Shown: in pieces, positions 1-6,438 of the stretch
How the letters are laid out: each line of letters opens with the position of its first letter
How positions within the stretch are numbered: the first letter of the stretch is position 1
Source of the DNA: CAYLPU01 sp964385635
Lineage (GTDB): Bacteria > Chloroflexota > Anaerolineae > B4-G1
Length of the DNA: 23,455 nt
NCBI GenBank assembly: GCA_964385635.1
Contig: CAYLPU010000081.1
Coordinates: forward strand, 1 to 23,455
Direction: 5' to 3'
Program-made: the position numbers and the translations under genes
The notes under the pieces: generated by a model
Seen by the model: the letters and a program-made list of their open reading frames with translations, nothing else
Told to the model about the DNA's origin: nothing
The model's database searches: none

Positions 1-352
1 ACCTGCAGATATGCTTCCCGCGCTCTACAACGGGGCCGTGCTCTTTGTCTATCCCTCCCTCTACGAAGGCTTCGGCCTGCCGGCGTTGGAGGCGATGGCG
101 TGCGGAGTGCCGGTCGTGACATCAGACGTCTCGGCATTGCCGGAAGTCGTGGGGAATGTCGGGATACTGATTGATCCGAAGGACGTGGCGGCGTTAGCCG
201 GGGCAATGGCAGCCTTGGTGGATGATCCTGACCGACGCCTGACATTGAGTCGTGCCGGCCTGACCCGTGCCAGCCGGTTCTCATGGAAGCGGACAGCACG
301 GGAGACGTTGGCAGTCTACTGCGCAACAGTCGGGCAAGAGTTGAGTCAGTAG
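1..352 (+). CDS. Glycosyltransferase family 4 (GT-B), C-terminal part; 5' end cut by window
   Basis: This is the C-terminal part of a retaining GT-B glycosyltransferase of the GT4 type (Pfam Glycos_transf_1). The frame is open to the left edge (Pro-Ala-Asp before the first Met at 11), so the gene starts upstream of the window. The visible part has the donor-nucleotide binding motif YPSLYEGFGLPALEAMACG, with the two glutamates of the E-x7-E signature, followed by GVPVV and the conserved PEVVG/ILIDP block. The last ~35 residues (SRFSWKRTA...) form the usual C-terminal helix. The same block recurs almost unchanged in the GT4 gene at 12682-13824, so the two are close family members. It probably adds a sugar from a nucleotide donor to a lipid-linked glycan in the cytoplasm. 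Donor and acceptor cannot be read from this fragment. Confidence 0.9.
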   Translation, partial: PADMLPALYNGAVLFVYPSLYEGFGLPALEAMACGVPVVTSDVSALPEVVGNVGILIDPKDVAALAGAMAALVDDPDRRLTLSRAGLTRASRFSWKRTARETLAVYCATVGQELSQ

Positions 353-379
353 ATTTGCAGCGGCTATTGGTTCAATAGG

Positions 380-460
380 ATGAAGGCAGCCATCAAAGCC
401 CTCAGGAGTTCAGTAGAGCGTATCGTGGCATCTGTTGTGTTCTTGCCCAGAGCAGATTGA
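380..460 (+). CDS. Possible 26-aa upstream ORF before the 892-aa membrane protein
   Basis: An ATG at 380 opens a 26-codon frame ending in TGA at 458-460, three bases before the ATG at 464. The peptide begins MKAAIKALRSSVERIV and looks like a short amphipathic helix. AGG lies directly against the ATG, so there is no well-spaced ribosome binding site. It may be chance, or translation of it may feed ribosomes to the next gene. The sequence matches no family I recognise. Confidence 0.2.
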   Translation: MKAAIKALRSSVERIVASVVFLPRAD

Positions 461-463
461 GGA

Positions 464-3142
464 ATGGAAGTTTTGGTGGATTGGCTTAGGCAGATAGGTG
501 TTTCAGTTCTGTTGCTGTGGGGTATGGGAATGGCTGTCCTGGCGCTCCTGGCCCCACGGTCCCACCGCGGTGATATTCTGTTGATAGCCCCTTTCTTTGG
601 CCTTGGAGTTATTTCCGGGATATGCCATTACCTGGGTGTCCTGGGCCTCTCGGTGGAGCAGTTTGCATGGGCTCTTATTCTACTTGCAGGCATCGCGCTT
701 GTCGTCGTGATTGTCCGGTGGAGAACGAGATTGAATCTGCGACGATACCGGAGAATTGCCGCTATCTGCATTGCTACCTACGTTGTCGCTATGCTGCCAC
801 TGATTTGCCTGGGTTACCTGACTACCGTGGGGACCACGATTGATGGGCTCTCATACGCTGTGCGTTCCGAGTATCTGCAGGAAGCGGGGCTTGTTCGCCC
901 TGACGTGCCGGCTGGTCATCCCTTCTATGGATGGGTAGCATCCCAGATTGAGTTGCTACGAGTGGGGGATGTGTACTTCGTGGCAGCGGTCGGAGCCTTG
1001 AGCGGGATACGAAGTTACCAACTATTGACGGTCACGGCCGCGTTGTTCTTCGCCCTCACGCCGGCATCCGTGTACGTTCTCTCGCGGCGCAGTTTCCATC
1101 TGAAAGAGCCGGCGGCATTGTTAGCCGCTGGCTTGGCAGGAATGCACAATCTTCTACTGTGGCCAGTCTACGACAACTTCCTCTCCCAGACTATAGCGGC
1201 GAGCCTGTTTCCCCTGTTGCTGAGTTTCGAGATTGAGGCGGTTCGTACCTTGCGTTTGCGAGAGACGATCGGGTTCGCCGTGTTACTCGCAACGCTGCTA
1301 TCGTTATACCCCGCTTATGTCCTGCCGATAGGTATGGCGGGTGTCCTGTATGTGGGGATGGAGGCAGGGCGTAGAGTGCGGCGTGGTCAAGAGCGAGTAC
1401 CGGCAATTATTGGTCGCTATCTGGTCTGGGCAGCCGGGGTGTTCGCTCTGGTGCTGGTTTGGAACGGTGTGGCAGTATGGCGTGCCCTCAACGAGTTTGC
1501 TTTCATTGGGCAGTTGCTGAATCCCGAACAAGCGGGGGCGGTTGGGGGAGGGAACATCGTGGTGTTTCCACCTGTGTTTGAGATCGCGGGATTGGTTGCC
1601 CATGCCAGCGCAGCATACAATCTGGGGGCCTGGCAGTTGCCTACCGGGGCTCTCGCGGGTCTTACTGTTGTCGTGGGAGCCTTGATTGGAATCGGGGGGC
1701 GGCGATTGCCTCCCGAGGCTCGGCCAGGAGCGACGATAGCCCTGGCGGCAACGTTGGGACTGGCACTACAACAGCGGTTTGGAGTGAATCCCCCCTATGG
1801 TTATCCATACGGATACTTCAAGGCAGTTTGTCTCGTTGCTCTAAGTATGCTCCCATTGCTTGCGCAAGGTGCTTTCGCTCTCCTAGAGATGCCACGCCTG
1901 CGGTACGCCGTGTGGCCTCTTCTGGTGGGCATAATCGTTCTCAACGGCATAAACACGTCGTGGACGATTGGCTACGTATTGAGAGATCGCATTGCGCTAA
2001 CACGAGAAGTCATTGAGGTAGCACAAGGGGTGGATTGTTTACCCCCTGATGAGTGGATACTGTTGGATTTGCAACCAGGCATCACCCAGCACTGGATCGG
2101 GTACTTGCTGAAAGATCACCATATCCACTATCGAGAGCGGTTGTTCACACAGCACGTATATGATGCCGTCTATCCGCCGCCCTCCTACCAGTATGCCCTG
2201 GTTCAGCGCCAGATGGATGCATTGCGGGTACAGCAGGGAGTTCTTGATGAGCCGTGGTACAATCCACAGATGTACGAAGTGGCCTGGAGCAATGAAGCGT
2301 ATGATCTCCGGCACCGGGTAGATGCGGTAGTGGCTGACCTGAGAGCAGTCACCAGCCAGAGGGACTGGGGCATAGGCGAGGATTTGCAGATCGTGGTGGA
2401 TATGGGCAGCAACCGGTTAGAGGCAGACGTGGGGACATCCCAAACCCTGGAGGGGGCCCTGAGCGGCAGGCCGCGAACTCTACAAATCACGTTGCTGGTA
2501 CTCGCGGATACAGCAGAGATATACTTCGCGGACACTCCCATTGCGCTTTCCCCTGGTGTCTGGGTAGTGGACATCACCCTCGCTGATTCTGATCGTGTAC
2601 TGCTGAAGAACACAGGGCTGGCACCCATCTTGCTGCACAGGATCAAAGCGATTGAGGTAGATACAGGGGATCCGGCGCACTCCGTAGAGGTAGAGCAACG
2701 TCCAGAGGGAGTGGCATTTGCGACACAGTCCGGTGAAGGAACGAAACTCGAATATGAGGTGACTCTGCTGCGTCCAAGTGATGATGATTCCTTCGTATAC
2801 CGATTGGGAATACACATCTTTGATCCAAGGACATCACAATACTTCGGTGTGTGGGGGCTGGATTTCGATGGATCGGAGCGTCTGCAAAATGGCGCTTTAT
2901 GGATTGACCTATCGACCCGAACTGCGCAAGGGGCAGTGGGAGACGTGCAGATTCCGGTGGATATTGGTCCCTGTGAAGTCGAGAGTGGCGATTTCGAGGT
3001 TCAGATGGTATGGTGGAGACTGGGCTTCCCGTCCTATCTTTCACTTTATCCTAGCGCCCACTTCACTCGCGATTCAGCAGGCCAAGTACAACTAGAAGCA
3101 TCGGGAGGGATTCCTGTTACGATTCTTGCACCTCCCTGGTGA
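464..3142 (+). CDS. Large polytopic membrane protein, GT-C-like, with C-terminal beta-rich domain
   Basis: The 892-residue protein has about a dozen hydrophobic segments in residues ~10-520 and a soluble, probably extracytoplasmic, region in ~525-892 rich in beta-strand patterns. The first large loop after the early membrane helices has an acidic residue (D127, in TTIDGLSYAV) where GT-C enzymes usually carry their catalytic Asp. I infer a polyprenyl-phosphate-sugar dependent glycosyltransferase or a related glycan-assembly membrane protein, but no diagnostic motif fixes the family. The C-terminal part ends in a beta-sandwich-like stretch (GDFEVQMVWWRLGFPSY) that may bind carbohydrate. The ATG at 464 has TGAGGA directly against it. 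An in-frame GTG at 476 is better spaced from GGAAG and is a possible alternative start. The gene lies 15 bp upstream of a GT2 gene and probably shares its operon. Confidence 0.75.
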   Translation: MEVLVDWLRQIGVSVLLLWGMGMAVLALLAPRSHRGDILLIAPFFGLGVISGICHYLGVLGLSVEQFAWALILLAGIALVVVIVRWRTRLNLRRYRRIAAICIATYVVAMLPLICLGYLTTVGTTIDGLSYAVRSEYLQEAGLVRPDVPAGHPFYGWVASQIELLRVGDVYFVAAVGALSGIRSYQLLTVTAALFFALTPASVYVLSRRSFHLKEPAALLAAGLAGMHNLLLWPVYDNFLSQTIAASLFPLLLSFEIEAVRTLRLRETIGFAVLLATLLSLYPAYVLPIGMAGVLYVGMEAGRRVRRGQERVPAIIGRYLVWAAGVFALVLVWNGVAVWRALNEFAFIGQLLNPEQAGAVGGGNIVVFPPVFEIAGLVAHASAAYNLGAWQLPTGALAGLTVVVGALIGIGGRRLPPEARPGATIALAATLGLALQQRFGVNPPYGYPYGYFKAVCLVALSMLPLLAQGAFALLEMPRLRYAVWPLLVGIIVLNGINTSWTIGYVLRDRIALTREVIEVAQGVDCLPPDEWILLDLQPGITQHWIGYLLKDHHIHYRERLFTQHVYDAVYPPPSYQYALVQRQMDALRVQQGVLDEPWYNPQMYEVAWSNEAYDLRHRVDAVVADLRAVTSQRDWGIGEDLQIVVDMGSNRLEADVGTSQTLEGALSGRPRTLQITLLVLADTAEIYFADTPIALSPGVWVVDITLADSDRVLLKNTGLAPILLHRIKAIEVDTGDPAHSVEVEQRPEGVAFATQSGEGTKLEYEVTLLRPSDDDSFVYRLGIHIFDPRTSQYFGVWGLDFDGSERLQNGALWIDLSTRTAQGAVGDVQIPVDIGPCEVESGDFEVQMVWWRLGFPSYLSLYPSAHFTRDSAGQVQLEASGGIPVTILAPPW

Positions 3143-3157
3143 AATAGTGAGGTTGGT

Positions 3158-3913
3158 ATGCCCGACACTAGAACACTGGTGATTCTGCCTGCCTGGAACG
3201 AAGCGGAGAATCTACCCCCACTACTGGACGAATTGCGCAGGCGATATCCGCAGTATGATGTCCTGGTCGTCAATGATGGGTCCAGCGATTGCACAAGCCA
3301 GGTTGCTCAAGCCTGGGGAGTCCAAGTCGTCGAGTTACCCTACAACCTGGGCATAGGGGGAGCGGAACAGACCGGTTTCATGTACGCTCAACATTATGGC
3401 TACGATGTAGCTGTCCGCCTCGATGCAGACGGGCAACATCCGCCAGAGGAAGTTGAGGCACTGGTGCACGCCCTACTTGACAGTAGGGCAGATGTGATAA
3501 TCGGCTCACGCTTTCTCGAAGTAGAAGGCTTTCGCTCCTCTTGGCTACGGCGGATTGGAATCCGCTGGTTGGCATTATTGGGCACCATGTTGACCCGACA
3601 GAGGATCACAGATAGCACATCGGGCTTTCGTGCCTACCGCCGCGGTGCCTTTGAATTCCTGGCCCGCTTCAATCCTCAGGATTACCCTGAGCCAGAGAGC
3701 GTGGTGTTGTTGGCACGGAACGACTTCTACGTTAAGGAAGTGCCTATCATGATGCGCGAGAGATGGGTAGGACAATCATCCATTCGCGGCATAAGAACGG
3801 CGTATTATATGGTGAAGGTGACACTGGCGCTTCTTATCGCGGCCCTTCGGGAACCGGTGAGACAAAGATTGGCTGAGCCAGACCGACCGAAAACAGTTCA
3901 GGGGGGAAAATAG
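3158..3913 (+). CDS. GT2 family glycosyltransferase (polyprenyl-phosphate sugar synthase type)
   Basis: This 251-aa protein is a GT-A fold family 2 glycosyltransferase like DPM1 or polyprenyl-phosphate mannosyl/glucosyl transferases. From the N-terminus it shows ILPAWNEAENLPPLL, the nucleotide-binding VVNDGSSDCT, NLGIGGAEQTGF, the metal-binding DADGQHPPEE (DxD) and the acceptor-side SGFRAYRRGAFEF. It has no C-terminal membrane helices of its own. The next gene, a DUF2304 membrane protein, starts on the base after its stop codon, an arrangement typical of this GT2 subgroup, so the two probably form a membrane-associated complex. The likely product is a lipid-phosphate sugar used by GT-C-like proteins such as the neighbours. 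ATG at 3158 follows GAGGTTGGT. The transferred sugar is unknown. Confidence 0.9.
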   Translation: MPDTRTLVILPAWNEAENLPPLLDELRRRYPQYDVLVVNDGSSDCTSQVAQAWGVQVVELPYNLGIGGAEQTGFMYAQHYGYDVAVRLDADGQHPPEEVEALVHALLDSRADVIIGSRFLEVEGFRSSWLRRIGIRWLALLGTMLTRQRITDSTSGFRAYRRGAFEFLARFNPQDYPEPESVVLLARNDFYVKEVPIMMRERWVGQSSIRGIRTAYYMVKVTLALLIAALREPVRQRLAEPDRPKTVQGGK

Positions 3914-4303
3914 ATGCTAGATCCACAGCAGTTCGACGTTCGTATCCAGATCGTAGCGATCGCGGGGGCGGTTGCACTGATGGTCATTGCCGTGGAACTG
4001 GTTCGACGCCGCCGACTGGGAGAGGTCTACTCGATTATCTGGCTGATTTTGGGCAGCGTTGTGACGATACTGGCCCTATTTCGCAACGTGCAAGAAATCG
4101 TGGCAAAGTGGGTCGGGGTGTACTATCCCCCTTCCTTAATCTTCGGCACTCTGATATTCTTGCAGCTTGGGGTGACATTGTATCTCTCGGTTGCCCTGAC
4201 TCGGTTGGAGACGCGCAACCAGATCCTGACTCAGCGGTTGGCGCTGCTAGAGCATCACGTGTTTCGCTTACACAAGTGTGAAAATGGACAGGATAACTCG
4301 TAG
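3914..4303 (+). CDS. DUF2304 family small membrane protein
   Basis: This 129-aa protein has three strongly hydrophobic segments at about residues 11-29, 38-58 and 76-97, and a charged C-terminal tail that may form a short coiled coil (TRLETRNQILTQRLALLEHH). This layout, with the VELVRRRRLGEVYSIIWL stretch between helices 1 and 2, fits the DUF2304 family, which is commonly encoded beside GT2 enzymes lacking membrane anchors. Its ATG directly follows the TAG of the upstream GT2 gene, with AGGGGGGAAA as ribosome binding site inside that gene's end, so translation is coupled. The likely role is to anchor or assist the GT2 at the membrane. No catalytic residues are visible. Confidence 0.85.
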   Translation: MLDPQQFDVRIQIVAIAGAVALMVIAVELVRRRRLGEVYSIIWLILGSVVTILALFRNVQEIVAKWVGVYYPPSLIFGTLIFLQLGVTLYLSVALTRLETRNQILTQRLALLEHHVFRLHKCENGQDNS

Positions 4304-4353
4304 GAAGAAGTCGAACATCGAAGAGTGCCCGCTTTGTTGATACTCTTGCGCTA

Positions 4354-4382
4354 TTGACTCTATCGCGCACGGAGTGTACCAT
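4354..4382 (+). promoter_or_regulatory. Candidate sigma70-type promoter for the FG-GAP protein gene
   Basis: TTGACT at 4354-4359 is followed after 17 bp by TACCAT at 4377-4382, about 30 bp before the ATG at 4412. The -35 element is close to consensus, but the -10 element matches only four of six positions. It lies in the 108-bp gap that interrupts an otherwise tight gene string, which suits a separate start of transcription. Confidence 0.4.
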
Positions 4383-4411
4383 AGAGTGCATAATACTAGG
4401 GCCAAGGAACT

Positions 4412-6259
4412 ATGAAAAAAAGGGTGCCTGTCATAATTGGGATCTTGGTAATAACTGTTGTAGCCAACTTGTCCAGCATGAGACTCAGAACCGGGGTCTC
4501 GGCACCCGCCGATCCGCCAACCATTGACTACCGAGATGGGTGGCCGGTTGACACTCGTGTGCTGGTTGACCGTTCCTCACCGGTGGTAGGAGATTTGGAC
4601 GGCGACAGCGAACTGGAAGTGGTGGTGGGAACCGTCGGACACATGGTCTACGCTTTCAACCCGAACGGCTCCCTGGTTCCCGGTTGGCCGGTTCAGGTCA
4701 GCGCTGAGGTGAACTCCTCTCCTGCAATTGGGGATATCAACGGCGACGGATGGAACGAAGTTGTAGTCGGTGTCGGGTGGGAGGATCGCCAAAACGATGG
4801 TGGGATCTACGCTTTCAGCCACGATGGGCAACTGCTCCCAAACTGGCCTGTGGTCACTAAAGACCTAAATCTGGGTCCGGATGGGCACCCCGATGGCGTG
4901 TTCGCGTCACCCGCACTGGCCGATCTAGATGGTGATGGCCTACTTGATGTCGTTGTATCAAGCTTTGACCAATACGCGTATGCTCTGAGGTACGACGGGA
5001 CCGCCATAGAAGGTTGGCCCTTCTTCATGTGGGACAGCAGTTGGTCCTCTCCTGCCGTGGGTGACCTGGACCGAGATGGCGATGTCGAGGTTGTCATTGG
5101 AGCTTACACACACCATGGTTTCCCGCCAGGACTGCCGACAGTGGATGGCGGTGGAATCATGTGGGTACTGAATGCTGACGGAAGCGTCGAGACTGGCTGG
5201 CCACGAGTGTTTGATCTGCACTTTGACTCATGTCCAGCCTTGGGGGACTTGGATGGAGATGGTGACTTGGAGATTGTTATTGGTACAGGTCAAGAAGCTG
5301 GTGCCTCGAGGGGACACCATGTGTACGCCTGGCACCACGATGGGACGGATGTCACCGGGTGGCCTGTCTCTACACAGGCTTACGTGTGGCCCTCCCCCGC
5401 CCTTGGGGACTTGGATGGGGATGGAGCAGATGAGGTAGTGATCTCTTGCGCAGATGGGCTCCTATACGCATGGGATGGGGGCGGCACTTCATTGGCAGGT
5501 TGGCCTGTGCGCCCTCTGAACGAAAGCGGTGTGAATGGAGTGATGGTGGGATCGCCTGTAATCGCCGATTTGGATGGCAATGGTGATCTTGAGATTGTCG
5601 TGCCAATAGGCTGGGACCTGGTGGCATTCAACCATGATGGCTCGTTCTTCCGATATGGAACTGAGACACAGATGAGACTGCATACGTTTTACACACAGGG
5701 TGGCACCCCAGCTATCGCTGACATAGATGGAAACAATCAGTTAGATATATTGATTGGCTCAGCAGCGCTTTCTTATGATGAAGGCCGTCTATACGCTTGG
5801 GAGCTCCCTCCCGCAGCGGTCCCAGGCGAAGCGCCCTGGCCTATGTTCCGGCATAATGCTCATCGGACTGGGAAAGTCGTGTTGGCTCCTTGGTTGTCTG
5901 TCTCTCCCAAAAGCCTCTCCTTGTTCCACTCATACGGGGACACCACCAGACCCACCGCTTCCCTCTCTATCGAAAACAGAGGGGACGGAACGATCACCTG
6001 GGAGACCACCACCACGGATCAACGGGTGTCCGTATCCCCGCAAAGAGGCAGCGTTTCAGTGGAGACTGTGCAGGTGATGGTCACCATTGACCTCGATGGA
6101 ACGGCGGTGCTGACAGGGACGTATAATCTGGGCGACATCACCGTCATAGGTACCACGGAGACAGGGCCGGCGAATGGGAGTCCGGCCGTTGTTCCCATCA
6201 CCGTGTATGTGGGAACGGTCCATCGCGTCTTCGTACCTGTGGCTCTCCGGAACGAGTAG
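4412..6259 (+). CDS. Secreted FG-GAP/VCBS repeat protein (predicted eight-repeat beta-propeller)
   Basis: This 615-aa exported protein has an N-terminal signal peptide (positive MKKR, hydrophobic core to ~residue 20, probable cleavage near GVSA-PADP at 31). Residues ~45-480 carry eight repeats with the Ca-binding loop pattern GDLDGDxxxE/VVVG (for example GDLDGDSELE, GDINGDGWNE, ADLDGDGLLD, GDLDGDGDLE), separated by G(W/N)WP-type linkers. This is typical of FG-GAP/VCBS beta-propellers. The propeller ends in WPMFRHNAHRTG, a block often seen at the end of such proteins. Residues ~495-600 look like one Ig/BACON-like beta-sandwich, and the protein ends HRVFVPVALRNE. It probably acts outside the cell in binding or adhesion. 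It interrupts the glycosyltransferase genes, so it could be a substrate or partner of the glycan pathway, but this is inference. ATG at 4412 is preceded by AAGGAAC. Confidence 0.85.
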   Translation: MKKRVPVIIGILVITVVANLSSMRLRTGVSAPADPPTIDYRDGWPVDTRVLVDRSSPVVGDLDGDSELEVVVGTVGHMVYAFNPNGSLVPGWPVQVSAEVNSSPAIGDINGDGWNEVVVGVGWEDRQNDGGIYAFSHDGQLLPNWPVVTKDLNLGPDGHPDGVFASPALADLDGDGLLDVVVSSFDQYAYALRYDGTAIEGWPFFMWDSSWSSPAVGDLDRDGDVEVVIGAYTHHGFPPGLPTVDGGGIMWVLNADGSVETGWPRVFDLHFDSCPALGDLDGDGDLEIVIGTGQEAGASRGHHVYAWHHDGTDVTGWPVSTQAYVWPSPALGDLDGDGADEVVISCADGLLYAWDGGGTSLAGWPVRPLNESGVNGVMVGSPVIADLDGNGDLEIVVPIGWDLVAFNHDGSFFRYGTETQMRLHTFYTQGGTPAIADIDGNNQLDILIGSAALSYDEGRLYAWELPPAAVPGEAPWPMFRHNAHRTGKVVLAPWLSVSPKSLSLFHSYGDTTRPTASLSIENRGDGTITWETTTTDQRVSVSPQRGSVSVETVQVMVTIDLDGTAVLTGTYNLGDITVIGTTETGPANGSPAVVPITVYVGTVHRVFVPVALRNE

Positions 6260-6372
6260 CAGGCTTCCTTCGCGTCATTCGACTGATAGGGTCACCGATA
6301 TGGCTATGGACGGGAGGTCTCAAAATGTGCGGGCGGATCCAACGCGCCACTGGGGCTCAAGATTAGGAGATA

Positions 6373-6438
6373 ATGTGTTCGCAGGCGGTGTCCTGGATCG
6401 TCCCATTGGATCGGGCGCGGCGGAAGAAGGGTGGTTAA
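6373..6438 (+). CDS. Possible 21-aa leader ORF before the 855-aa membrane protein
   Basis: ATG at 6373 is preceded by TTAGGAGATA, a good ribosome binding site, and opens a 21-codon frame (MCSQAVSWIVPLDRARRKKG) ending in TAA at 6436-6438. That stop overlaps the GTG start (6431) of the next gene and lies one base before an in-frame TTG alternative (6440). It may be a leader peptide that couples translation to the downstream gene. It resembles no family I know and may be chance. Confidence 0.3.
   Translation: MCSQAVSWIVPLDRARRKKGG

Noticed and set aside
2203..2817. 204-aa minus-strand open frame in the 892-aa protein gene
   Set aside because: Ser/Arg-rich shadow without domain features. The plus-strand frame is continuous and membrane-protein-like.
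6260..6430. Promoter for the 855-aa protein in the 171-bp gap
   Set aside because: No pair of -35 and -10 elements with acceptable spacing could be found. Only the short leader ORF is reported.
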